Origin: CALZJC01 sp963781065
GTDB lineage: Bacteria > Acidobacteriota > Thermoanaerobaculia > Multivoradales > JAHEKO01
Direction: 5' to 3'
DNA: 64,000 nt
NCBI GenBank assembly: GCA_963781065.1
Contig: CAWAET010000015.1
Coordinates: 1 to 64,000, forward strand
Positions 45,973 to 56,333 of the stretch are shown piece by piece (position 1 is the stretch's first letter; each line of letters starts with the position of its first letter). Under the pieces are notes generated by a model. That model worked only from the letters and a program-made list of their open reading frames with translations. It did no database searches and had not been told where the DNA came from. A program made the position numbers and the translations under genes.

Positions 45973-48124
45973 TCACCAGTCCTTGGCCGGGCGCCGCTGG
46001 CGGCCGGACTCGGGCGCCCGGCGCTCGGGGCGGCCCTCCTCCAGCGCCTGCAGGTAGCGGGCGGCCTCCTCGGGGCTGAGGCCCTCCTCGCTCTCGGCGG
46101 GCTGGGCCTCGCCGGCCTCGCCGGGCCCGGTCTCTTGCGAGTCGGGCACGCCGTCGCCGTCGCTGTCGCTCTTGTTGGGGTCGGTCTCGCCGGGGTCGAC
46201 GTCGCCGCTGGCGTTGTGGTCCTCGGCGCCGTCGGGAAGGCCGTCGCCATCGGTGTCCGGGTTGTCGGGATCGGTCGGGTTGGCGCCCTCGCGCTCGAGC
46301 TGGTCCGGCAGGCCGTCGCCGTCGCTGTCGGCGGGTGGCTGGGATTGGGGTTGCTCCTGCCCCTCGCCCTGTTGAGGATCGGCCGAGTCCTGCTCCTGCT
46401 GCTGTTCCTGCTGCTGATCGCCGCTCTGCTCTTGCTGTTGTTCCTGCTGCTGCTCCTGTTGGCGCTTCTGGGCCTCTTCGATCCGCCGGCGGATCTCGTC
46501 GCGCACGAACTCGAGGTTGAACTTGGCGTCCTCGTCGTCGGGGTCGAGCTCGAGCGCCGACTGGTAGAGGGCCACCGCCTCTTCCAACCGGCCCTGGCGA
46601 TAGGCCGAGTTGCCCAGGTTGTAGATCGCCTCCTGGCGCAGGGCCGGGTCGGCCGCCAGCGCCGCCTGGCCGAAGGCCTGGTCCGCCCGCTCGAAGTCCC
46701 GCATGCCGAAGTAGGAGCTGCCCAGGTTCAGCGCCAGCGCCGCGTCCTCCGGCCGCTCCACCTGCCGGTCGGTGAACCCCTGGACCGCCTGGTCGTAGGC
46801 GCCGGCCTCGTAGGCGTCCCAGGGGTCGTCGTAGCGGCGGGGGGGCGGCGGCTCGGGGGCCGGCTCGCCGGCCGGTGGAACCGCCGGCTCGGTGGCGGGC
46901 CGGTTCGCCGGCGGCTGCTGGGCGGCGGCGGAGCCGGCGGTGAGCAGCAGGCCGAGCAGGACGAGGGCCGCGGTCTCGCCGCCCGCGCGCAGCGGCCGCC
47001 GGCGCTCGGCGATCAGCGGCTCGGCCATCAGGGCGATCAGCGCCACCGCCAGCAGCCACTGGAAGCGGTCCTCCCAGCGCTGGCGGCGCTGCGACTCCAG
47101 CTCCTGGTCCTCGAGCACCGCCTTGATCCCCTGCGAGTAGATCTGCTCGAGGTCGACGTCGCCGGTGACCGAGCGCACGTAGCGGCCGCCGGTGGCCAGG
47201 GCGATCCGCTGCAGGGTCGTCTCGTCCAGCCGGCTGAGCACCATCTCGCCGCGGCGGTCGCGGCGGAAGCCGCCGCCGGCCGCCGGGATCGGCGCGCCCT
47301 CGTCGCGGCCGATGCCGATGGCGAAGATCCGCACGCCGGCCAGCTTGGCCTCCTCGGCGGCGGCCAGGGCGTTGCCGGCGTGGTCCTCGCCGTCGGTGAT
47401 CAGGATGATGGCGCGCGAGCTATGGCTGCCGCCTTCGAAGGCCTCGAGCGAGGTCCGCAGCGCCGCCCCCAGCGCGGTGCCCTTGACCGGGATCAGGTCG
47501 GTGTCGATCGACGACGAGGAACAGCTGGGCGGCGCCGTAGTCGAGGGTCAGCGGGCACTCGAGAAAGGCGGTGCCGGCGAAGGCGACGAGGCCGATCCGG
47601 TCGCCGTCGACGATGCGCAGCAGGTCGGCGATCTCGCGCTTGGCCCGCTCGAGCCGGCTCAGCTTGCCGCCGGTCTCGGCGTCCTCGACCAGCATGCTGT
47701 CGGAGACGTCGAGGGCGACGACGATGTCGACGCCGCGCCGCTGCACCTCCTCCCAGGTGAAGCCGTACTTGAGCTCGGCCAGCGCCAGCACCGCCGCCAG
47801 CACCCCCAGCGCCACCAGCGCTGCCTTGAGCAGCTGGCGCGGGCGGCTGACGCCGGCGGTGAGCCGGGCCAGCATGGCCGGCGCGGCGAAGCGCCGCAGC
47901 AACCGGGTGCGGGTGCTGAAGGAGTAGACGAAGAACAGCGCCAGCGCCGGCACCAGCCAGAGCAGCCAGAGGGAGTCGGGGCTGCCGATCCGGACCTGGT
48001 CGCAGCCGCCGAGCGGCAGGGCCAGAACGGCGACACGCAGCGCGGCCCCGGCCCGGGCCTCGACCGGCTCCGGCGACGGTCGCCGCGGTCGCCGTCGGGG
48101 TTCGAGAGTCGCAGCGGGTCTCAT
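45973..48124 (-). CDS. batB: BatB VWA protein fused to a BatC TPR region (one frameshift)
   Basis: The first half is BatB: N-terminal helices (SLWLLWLVPALALFFVYSF, LLKAALVALGVLAAVLALA) and a VWA domain with MIDAS VALDVSDSMLVED. The second half, in the same frame, is BatC-like: a second signal-like helix (ALVLLGLLLTAGSAAAQ), TPRs (ALALNLGSSYFGMRDFERA, EAIYNLGNSAYRQGRLEEA), a Gln/Glu-rich coiled region and thrombospondin-3-like calcium repeats (DSDGDGLPDQ, DTDGDGLPDG, DSDGDGVPDS). The frame steps by one base near 47515-47525 inside the VWA domain (expected continuation SSIDTDLIPVKGTALG). The start ATG 48124 overlaps the batA stop as ATGA. The BatB-BatC fusion seems real, since no stop separates the halves; a lost stop is the alternative. 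Confidence 0.85.
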
Positions 48125-49144
48125 GGCAGCTTGCGGAAGCGGGTGCCCAGCAGCACCGTCTCGAGCAGCAGCAGCGCGAGCGCCGGCAGCACCAGGCGGC
48201 GGTAGCGCTCGTCGTACTCCATGTAGCTCTCGGTGATGATCTCGGTGGTCTCCAGGCGGTCGATCTCGTCGTAGATCCGAGCCAGCGCCTCGCCGTCCTC
48301 GGCCCGGAAGTAGGAGCCGCCGGTGCGGCTGGCGATCTCGCGCAGCATCTCCTCGTCGATCTCCACGTCCTCGTAGATCACCCGCTTGCCGAACAGCGAG
48401 TCGACGATGAACGGCGCCTTGCCGCGAGTGCCGACGCCGATGGTGTAGACCCGGGTATCGAAGGTCTCGGCGATCTCGGCCGCCTTGCGCGGCGACAGCG
48501 GGCCGGCGTTGTTGCGCCCGTCGGTCAGCAGGATGATCACCTTGGACTCGGCCTGGGAGTCGCGCAGCCGCTTGACCGCGGTGCCCAGCGCCGAGCCGAT
48601 GGCCGTGCCGTCGCCGGCCATGCCGATCTCCAAACGCTCGAGAAAGGCGGCGACGACGCCGTGGTCGAGGGTGAGCGGGCACTGGGTGAACGCCTCGTTG
48701 CCGAAGACGACCATGCCGATCTGGTCGTTCTGGCGCTTCTGGACGAAGCGCTCGACGACCGACTTGGCCACTTCCAGCCGGTTGCGCCGCCGGTTGACCG
48801 CCCGATCCGCGTCGAGATCCAGCGCCTGCATCGAGCCCGACGTGTCGAGCACCAGGATGATGTCGATGCCCTCGGTCTGTACCTGGGTCTGGCGCCGGCC
48901 GGTCTGCGGCCGCGCCATGCCGAGGATCAGCAGCGCCACCGTCAGCAGCCGGAGGCCCTGGACCAGCCGGCGCAGCAGCAGCGTGCGCGACGGGCGCAGG
49001 CGTTCCAGGGTGCGGGTGGTGGAGAAGCGCACCGCCGCCGCGGTGCGGCGCCGCGCCAGCAGCCACCAGGTCGCCAGACCACAGCAGATAGGCCGGCGCC
49101 AGCAGCCAGAGCAGCCGGGCGTCGGCGAAGTGGAGCTCGCTCAC
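48121..49144 (-). CDS. batA: BatA VWA-domain protein (one frameshift)
   Basis: The N-terminus starts at a GTG (49144-49142): MSELHFADARLLWLLAPAYL, the usual first helix of BatA. After one extra base near 49065-49085 the frame continues RFSTTRTLERLRPSR, a second helix (LLTVALLILGMARPQTG) and the VWA domain with MIDAS LVLDTSGSMQALD and TDGRNNAG. A C-terminal transmembrane helix follows (LVLPALALLLLETVLLG). BatA partners BatB beneath MoxR control. The GTG overlaps the stop of the extended upstream gene as GTGA. Length about 340 residues is normal. Confidence 0.87.
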
Positions 49145-50136
49145 GCCGCCTCCCTGGCCGGCTCGGCGGCGCCCGGTTCGGGCTCGGGGCGTGGGCAGGT
49201 CGCCTCGACGAAGCCCAGCGCCTCCTCCTAGGTCTCGGTGACCTCGCTCGGCGACGGTCGGTGCTCGGCGAACTTGACCCGGTCGGTGGCGCGGAGGAAG
49301 CGGGCGAGGCGGGCCGCCTCGTCGGCCGGCAGCTCGGCCAGCCCGGCGAGCTGCGGCAGGATCTCCTCGGTGGTCAGGTCGGTGGCGTTGAGGCCCCAGC
49401 GGCCCTCGACATAGGTGCGGATCACCTCCGAGATACGGAAGTGGAATCGCCGCACCGCCTTGGGATTCTCGAAGTCGGTGCCGCGCAGGGTGTCGAGCTC
49501 GCTGAAGGCCAGCACATGGGCCGGCACCAGGGGCGCCGGCGGCCGCGGCCGGCGGCGCCAGAGCCAGACGCCGACGGCGGCCAGCGCGAGGACCGCCAGG
49601 CCGGCGGCGATCCACGGCCACTGCGGCCCGCGGCGCACCTCGCGCAACGGCTTGAGACCGCGGATGTCGGCCGCCTCGCCTTCGGCGGGCAGGACCGATT
49701 CGACCTCGACGAAGATGGCCGAGGTCTCGATCGTCTGCCACGCCTCGTCGCTGCCGGCCGGCCGGAAGCCGACCTGGACCGGCGGCAGCACGTAGGAGCC
49801 GACGATGTCGGCGCGCAGCTTGTACCAGCGGCTCTCGACCCGTCGGCCCCGACGATCGCTCGGCGCCTCGCGGCCGAGATCGAAGATGCGGAAGCCGGCG
49901 ATCTCGGCCCCCGGCTCGGGCAGGTCGATCTCGACCTCCGGGTCGTAGTCGACGCTCACCGTGTAGGTGATGACGTCGCCGGTGGTGGCCACCGCGCGAT
50001 CGACCGTGGTGGCGGCCTCGACCGGCGCCCTCGGCTCCGCCGCGGCCGGCGCCGGCGCCGGTGCCTCGGAAGCGGCGCAGCCGGCGATCAAGGCGGCCAG
50101 GGCGAGGGTGGCCAGCGTGTGCAACCTAGCTCCCAT
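49141..50136 (-). CDS. Bat-operon lipoprotein with in-frame amber codon
   Basis: The frame starts at an ATG (50136) with a lipoprotein signal (TLATLALAALIAGC). It has a beta-sandwich of the BatD/oxygen-tolerance type, a transmembrane helix (WIAAGLAVLALAAVGVWLW) and a C-terminal helical region ending RPSPSEVTET at a TAG (49230-49228). The same frame continues for 28 more codons (EEALGFVEATCPRPEPEPG...) to a TGA (49143-49141) that overlaps the batA GTG as GTGA, the same 4-nt overlap seen elsewhere in this operon. Homologous proteins usually end with a helix like EEALGFVEATRP. So the amber is likely a point error or a recent nonsense mutation, and I give the extended end. Without it the protein stops at 49228. 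Confidence 0.75.
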
Positions 50137-51097
50137 CCGCCAGCCGTTCCGGGAAGAGCTCGACCCCGGCGGTCGACAGCTCGCTTTCGACCAGGCGCTG
50201 GTAGCCCTCGTCCAGCTTCATCATGCGATAGTCCCGCTCGACCACCTGCCGGACCTCTTCGAACGGGCGGGGCTCGGCCTCATCGCCGCCGTAGCGCTCC
50301 TGGTTGGCCTTGTACCAGACGCGCAGGTCGGTCTCGTCGGCCTGGATCTTGGCCACGAGCTCGCGCTCGACGAGTTCGTTCACCGCCAGCTGCTTGAGCA
50401 GCTCGGCATGACGGCGGCGCACCTCGGGGTCGTCGTCCAGCTCCAGCTTGAGCGCCTTGCGCCACAGCAGCTCCTCGGCGACGTAGCGGCGCAGCAGGTC
50501 CGGCCGCCGGGCGGCCTCGGTCCAGGCGCGGCGCAGCTCCGGCGGGCCGTCGTCCAGGGCCTGCTCCAGCCGCGAGCGACGGATCTCGTCGTCGCCGATA
50601 CGGGCGACCACCGGGTCGGCGGCATCGCCGGCGGCGGGCGCGAGCGCCACGCTCGCCCCCATAGCCGCCTGCGCCGCGTGGTGCCTGCCGAGCCGTTCCA
50701 GGCAATGGACGATGCGCTGGGCGAGCTCGTCGGCCACCGCGCCGCCGCCGAGGCTCTCGGCCTCGTAGAACCAGCGCAGGGCGGCCTCGTAGCGACCCGC
50801 TGCGAGCAGGGTGTTGCCCAGGCTGTAGGCGATCCCGGCACGCTCGGCGTCGGCCAGCCCGGAGCTCTCCAGATAGCCGGCCCAGGCGGTCGCCGCCTCG
50901 TCCAGGGCGCCGGCGGCCTGGAGCTTGGCCGCCACCTCGCGCTGGCGGGCCGGGTAGTCCCGGTTGCCGGCGGCCGGGCGCAGCCAGAGGGTCAGACCGA
51001 CCGCCCCGACCAGCGCCAGGTTGGCGAGCAGCAGGGCGTAGAGGCCGCGGCGCGAGGGCGGCGGCGGGGCGGCGAGTGGCGGCGGTCGCAACTCCAT
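50126..51097 (-). CDS. Membrane-anchored TPR protein with SurA-like segment
   Basis: The 323-residue protein has one N-terminal transmembrane helix (YALLLANLALVGAVGLTLWL), TPR-like repeats (ELAQRIVHCLERLGRHHAAQ, AGIAYSLGNTLLAAGRYEAALRWF) and a C-terminal region resembling the N-terminal chaperone domain of SurA/PpiC proteins (VARIGDDEIRRSRLEQAL, LWRKALKLELDDDPEVRRRH, WYKANQERYGG). I see no parvulin catalytic domain, so it is probably a chaperone-like component rather than an isomerase. Its stop lies 11 bp inside the next gene. It is an uncommon addition to Bat operons. Confidence 0.72.
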   Translation of the reverse strand: MELRPPPLAAPPPPSRRGLYALLLANLALVGAVGLTLWLRPAAGNRDYPARQREVAAKLQAAGALDEAATAWAGYLESSGLADAERAGIAYSLGNTLLAAGRYEAALRWFYEAESLGGGAVADELAQRIVHCLERLGRHHAAQAAMGASVALAPAAGDAADPVVARIGDDEIRRSRLEQALDDGPPELRRAWTEAARRPDLLRRYVAEELLWRKALKLELDDDPEVRRRHAELLKQLAVNELVERELVAKIQADETDLRVWYKANQERYGGDEAEPRPFEEVRQVVERDYRMMKLDEGYQRLVESELSTAGVELFPERLADGS

Positions 51098-51104
51098 CGT
51101 CGTC

Positions 51105-52003
51105 TCAGTGCCGCCGCTCGCGGGCGTGGAAGTAGCGCACCAGGGCGTCGACGTAGTTCTCGTCGTCGGCCCGCAGCGAGACCTCGCCGGTGCCGGCGGC
51201 GCGGAACATCTCGCTGCGGCTCCTGGCGTCCTCGCTGCCGAGCAGCCGGAAGCCCTCGGTGACGTTGCGGTCGTAGGTGTCGACGATCAGGGTGCGGCCG
51301 GTCTCGGCGTCCTCGAGCTCGAGCAGGCCGATCGGCGGCAGCTCCATCTCGCGGCGATCGCTGACCGAGATTGCGGTCAGGTCGTGGCGCCGGGCGGCGA
51401 CGCGCAGCCGCTCGTGGAAGCCCTCGTCGAGAAAGTCGGAGATCAGGAAGACCACCGCCCGGCGCGGCAGCACCTTGCTCAGGTAGTCGAGGGCGTTGGC
51501 CAGGTCGGTGCGCCGGTGCGGCACCCGGAAGGTGAGGATGTCGCGGATCACCCGCCAGACGTGGGCGCGGCCCTTCTTGGCCGGGATGTAGTGCTCGATG
51601 CGGTCCGAGAAGATGATCAGCCCCACCCGGTCGTTGCTCTTGATCGCGGTGTAGGCGAGCAGCGCGGCGACCTCGGCGGCGACCTCGTTCTTCTGCTTGG
51701 TGCCGCTGCCGAAGGCGCCGGAGGAGCTGACGTCGACCAGCAGCATCACCGTCAGCTGGCGCTCCTCGCGGTGCACCTTGACGAATGGCGAGCCCATCCG
51801 GGCGGTGACGTTCCAGTCGATGTGGCGGATGTCGTCGCCCGGCTGGTAGTCGCGCACCTCTTCGAACTCCATGCCGCGGCCCTTGAAGGCGCTCTCGTAC
51901 TCGCCGGCGAAGACGTCGTTGACCGTCCGCTGGGTGCGGATCTGGATCGACTTGATCTTCTGGAACAGCTCCGGCGGCAGGATCTCCGCCTCGTGGGCCT
52001 CGG

Positions 52004-52007
<4 letters not shown>
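51105..52007 (-). CDS. DUF58 protein of the MoxR/Bat system
   Basis: The 300-residue protein reads FAGEYESAFKGRGMEFEEVRDYQPGDDIR with HIDWNVTARMGSPFVK, the diagnostic DUF58 core, followed by a VWA-like fold (LLVDVSSSGAFGS, VVFLISDFLDEG). It is the usual partner of MoxR ATPases. It starts with GTG (52007-52005), overlapping the moxR stop as GTGA. It is predicted to be cytosolic and to link MoxR to the membrane Bat proteins. Family length is about 290 residues, so it is intact. Confidence 0.92.
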
Positions 52008-52990
<983 letters not shown>

Positions 52991-52994
<4 letters not shown>

Positions 52995-54337
52995 CCGGAG
53001 GTCTCCTTGGTGGTCAGTTGTGACGGGGTCTCGGGTTGTGGTCGGAGGCGCAGCCGCCGTCGCTGGGCCGCGTCGGGATCGGGGCGGCGGCGGGCCAGCG
53101 CCCGCTCCAGGCGGCGCTCGATCGCCTCCAGCTCGGCGCCGCCGGGAAGCTCGCCGCCGAACCGCACCGACTCCAGCCGCCGCTCCAGGTCGCGGCGCTC
53201 CTCGGGGCTTTCGAGCTCGCGGGCAACGGCGACCAGCAGCTCGTAGCCGGCCCCGGCATCGCCGGCCAGGCGCAGGCCCTTGACGCGGTCGAGCTGCTCC
53301 CGAAGCCGGTCCCACGGCGCCGGCTCGGGCTGGGCGGCGCCGCCGGCGCGACGGCGCCGGCGGTAGAGCCAGGCGCCGATCAGAGCCAGGGCGGCGGCGA
53401 GCCCCGCCAGTGCCGCCGGCAGCGGTCCGCCGATCCCGGCGGCCAAGACCTCGAGGGTGGGGCCGTCGACTCGCGCCGCCACGGGACCGTCGCCCATGGC
53501 GGGCAGATAGCGCAGCTCGATCGGGTCGAGCTCGTAGATGCCGGGCTCGGTGGCGGTGAGCTCGATCTGGTAGCGCACCAGGTGGCTGCCGTCACGGCTG
53601 CTGCTCGAGGCGGCGACCCGCCCGCGTTCGATCCCCGCCGGCAGCGGGATCCGCGGCGGCTGCGGCAGGTAGTCGTCCAGCCGCCCCGACCAGCTGAGCC
53701 GCACTTCGAGCTGGAACGGCCGCCCGGGCCGCGGCGCCGCCGCCGGCAGCGACCACTCGGCGGTCGGCGGCTCGAGCACCTCGGGCAGCGCCAGCCCGCC
53801 GAGCCGCGCGTAGTGGGACTCCGCCTCGGACGCCGCCGGCGGAGCGTCGCGCAGCGCGTCGAACAGCGGCCCCATCGCGGCCCAGTCACGGGCGCCACGC
53901 GCCATGCCGACGATCCGGCCGGTGGGATCGATCAGGTAGCTCACCGGGATGCTGGTGGCGCGGTAGGCGGTGCCGACCTCGCCCCGATGGTCCCAGTAGA
54001 CCGGCAGCGTGAGGTCGTATTCGGTGACGAACGGCTCGACCACCGCGCGTCCGCGGTCCACCGAGACCGCGACCACCGCCAGGCCGTCGTCGCCCCGTTC
54101 GCGATGCAGTCGCTCGAGCGTCGGCATCTCGCTGCGGCAGGGGCCGCACCAGGTGGCGAAGAAGGTCAGCACCACCCAGTCGCCGTGATGGGCCGAGAGG
54201 TCGCCCTCGCCGCCGGCAAGCAGCGGCAGGGTGAAGTCGGGCGCCGGCGCCGGCGGGGTGACGAGCTGGATGCCCCGCGCGGTCAGCAGATCTTCCAGCT
54301 GCCGGTCGGCAGCGAGCCCGAGGGAAGACCAGCCCAT
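52991..54337 (-). CDS. TlpA-like thioredoxin fused to a BatD-like domain
   Basis: The first gene of the Bat operon. Residues 30-165 are a TlpA/ResA-type thioredoxin with the active site ATWCGPCRSEMP (Cys 64 and 67) and cis-proline TSIPVSYLID. Residues 180-290 form a beta domain related to BatD (GRPFQLEVRLSWSGRLDDYL, LTATEPGIYELDPIELRY). A transmembrane helix (LPAALAGLAAALALIGAWLY) and a charged cytosolic tail follow. The fusion suggests a thiol-redox role within the Bat complex. The ATG at 54337 gives no signal peptide, yet the upstream in-frame codons spell SSVSLAALATTLAMGW, ideal for one; the only upstream candidate start is a CTG at 54385. ATGA overlap with moxR. Confidence 0.85.
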
Positions 54338-54574
54338 TGCCAGAGTCGTGGCCAGGGCTGCGAGTGAAACACTTGAGCGAGTCAGTTTGCGGAGTCCCTG
54401 GCGCCAGATTGACGCTCTTATGACGTTCCAGGGCCGATTCGAGCCCCGGTGAACCTCTTGGTGGCAAGCGTCGTGCCAGCCGCGTCTTGCCGCCGTCCTG
54501 GCGGGGCGCCCCGCGCCCGCTCACCGGGCCGTCGAGGGGGCCGGCCGACCTGGATGGCGCCTTCCGGGGGCCGC

Positions 54575-54580
54575 TATACT
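54575..54580 (+). promoter_or_regulatory. TATACT -10 element of the CRTAC1 gene
   Basis: TATACT lies 23 bp before the ATG at 54603 (CCGCTATACTGCGGCGG). It sits in the divergent gap to the Bat operon. The -35 is not evident. Confidence 0.4.
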
Positions 54581-54602
54581 GCGGCGGGAAACGGTCGAAC
54601 AA

Positions 54603-56333
54603 ATGACGATGCGGAGTCTGATCGCGGCGCTGCTCCTGCCGGCGCTCGGAGTCGATTCCAGCGGGTCGCAGGAGGTGTTCGTCGACGTCGCCGAACAGGT
54701 TGAGCTGCGTTTCGTTTACCGCAATGGCGCCAGCGGCCGCTACTACTTTCCGGAGATCATGGGCGGCGGCGCCGCGCTGCTCGACTACGACGGCGACGGC
54801 GACCTGGACGTCTTTCTCGTCCAGGCGGGCATTCTCGGCGGCGTCTCGTGGGGCGAGGCCTTCTTCCCGCCCGCGATGGGCGAGCCGATGGGCGACCGTC
54901 TCTTTCGCAACGACTGGGCGCGGGCGCCGGACGGGTCGGCGCGGCTGCGCTTCACCGACGTCACCGAGCAGGCCGGCTTTGGCGGCGAGGACGGCTACGG
55001 CATGGGCGTCGCCGCGGCCGACTACGACGGCGACGGCGCGACCGACCTGTACGTCACCAACTTCGGGCCCAACAAGCTCTGGCGCAACCGCGGCGACGGC
55101 ACCTTCGAGGATGCCACCGCCGCGGCGGCGGTCGACGATCCGCGATGGTCGGTCGGCGCCACCTTCTTCGACGCCGATCGCGACGGCGACCTCGACCTCT
55201 ACGTCGGCACCTACGTCGAGTACGCCCTGGCGCGGAACATCGACTGCCGCGGCAACAGCGGGCGCCGGGACTACTGCGGCCCGGACAGCTACCGGTCGGC
55301 TCCCGACCGGCTCTTCCTCAATCGCGGCGACGGCACCTTCGGCGATCACACCGGTGCGTCGGGTCTGGGCTCGGCGCCCGGCGCCGGCCTCGGGGCGATC
55401 GCCGGCGACTGGACCGGAGACGGCCTGCCCGAGCTGTACGTGACCAACGACGGCGAGCCGAACCGCCTGTGGGTCAACCTCGGCGAGGGCCGGTTCCGCG
55501 ACGAGGGCATGTTCCGCGGCGCGGCGGTCAACACCGTCGGCATGGCCGAGGCGTCGATGGGCGTCGACGCCGCCGACGTCGACGGCGACGGCGACGAAGA
55601 CCTGCTGCTCAGCCATCTCGAGCGCGAGACCCACACCTTCTACCGCAACGACGGCGAGGGCTACTTCAGCGACCGCTCGGCGCAGAGCCGTCTGGGCCCG
55701 CCGAGCTACTCCCATACCGGCTTCGGGATGAGCTGGATCGACTTCGACAACGACGGCTGGCTCGACCTGTTCGTCGCCAACGGCGCCGTCTACGCCATCG
55801 AGCGGCTGCTGCTCGCCGAGGACCGCTACCCGTTCCACGAGCCCGATCAGCTCTTTCGCGGCCTCGGCGGAGGACGTTTCGAGGAGGTCGCCGAGCCCGG
55901 CCCGGCGGTGACCGATTCGCGGATCGGCCGCGGCGTGGCGCGCGGCGATCTTGACAACGACGGCGACGACGACCTGGTGGTGGTAGATCTCAACGCCTCG
56001 GTGCGCCTGCTGCTCAACCAGGCCGGCAGCGAGACCGGCGCCTGGCTGGGGCTGCGGCTCACGCAGGGGGGCCGGTCGGGTGGGCCGCGCGACATCGCCG
56101 GGACGACGGTCGAGATCGGCACCGGCGACGGCCGCACCCTCTGGCGCCGAGCCCGTCGCGACGGCAGCTACGCCTCTTCCCACGATCCAAGGGTGCTCGC
56201 CGGACTGGGTGACGGCGCCCCGGCGACGGTAGCGGTGCGCGCCCGTTGGCCCGACGGGTCGACCGAGGCGTGGCTTCTGCCGAGCCGGCGCCACGTCACC
56301 TTGTGCCGGCGCGAGGTGCGACTCCGACCATGA
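54603..56333 (+). CDS. CRTAC1-type FG-GAP/VCBS propeller protein with ASPIC/UnbV C-terminus
   Basis: The 576-residue protein has a short signal sequence (LIAALLLPALG) and at least six calcium-binding FG-GAP/VCBS repeats (LLDYDGDGDLDVFL, AADYDGDGATDLYVTN, DADRDGDLDLYVG, DVDGDGDEDLLLS, DFDNDGWLDLFVAN, LDNDGDDDLVVVD). It ends in an ASPIC/UnbV domain (VRARWPDGSTEAW). The family, named after human CRTAC1, is secreted and expanded in Acidobacteriota and Planctomycetota; binding rather than catalysis is assumed. Its stop overlaps the next gene as ATGA, so both are made together. A TATACT -10 precedes it. Confidence 0.92.
   Translation: MTMRSLIAALLLPALGVDSSGSQEVFVDVAEQVELRFVYRNGASGRYYFPEIMGGGAALLDYDGDGDLDVFLVQAGILGGVSWGEAFFPPAMGEPMGDRLFRNDWARAPDGSARLRFTDVTEQAGFGGEDGYGMGVAAADYDGDGATDLYVTNFGPNKLWRNRGDGTFEDATAAAAVDDPRWSVGATFFDADRDGDLDLYVGTYVEYALARNIDCRGNSGRRDYCGPDSYRSAPDRLFLNRGDGTFGDHTGASGLGSAPGAGLGAIAGDWTGDGLPELYVTNDGEPNRLWVNLGEGRFRDEGMFRGAAVNTVGMAEASMGVDAADVDGDGDEDLLLSHLERETHTFYRNDGEGYFSDRSAQSRLGPPSYSHTGFGMSWIDFDNDGWLDLFVANGAVYAIERLLLAEDRYPFHEPDQLFRGLGGGRFEEVAEPGPAVTDSRIGRGVARGDLDNDGDDDLVVVDLNASVRLLLNQAGSETGAWLGLRLTQGGRSGGPRDIAGTTVEIGTGDGRTLWRRARRDGSYASSHDPRVLAGLGDGAPATVAVRARWPDGSTEAWLLPSRRHVTLCRREVRLRP

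Noticed and set aside
46380..46460. Repetitive CTGTTGTTCCTGCTG-type tract as a tandem repeat element
   Set aside because: It encodes the Gln/Glu-rich linker of the BatC region and is explained by coding sequence.
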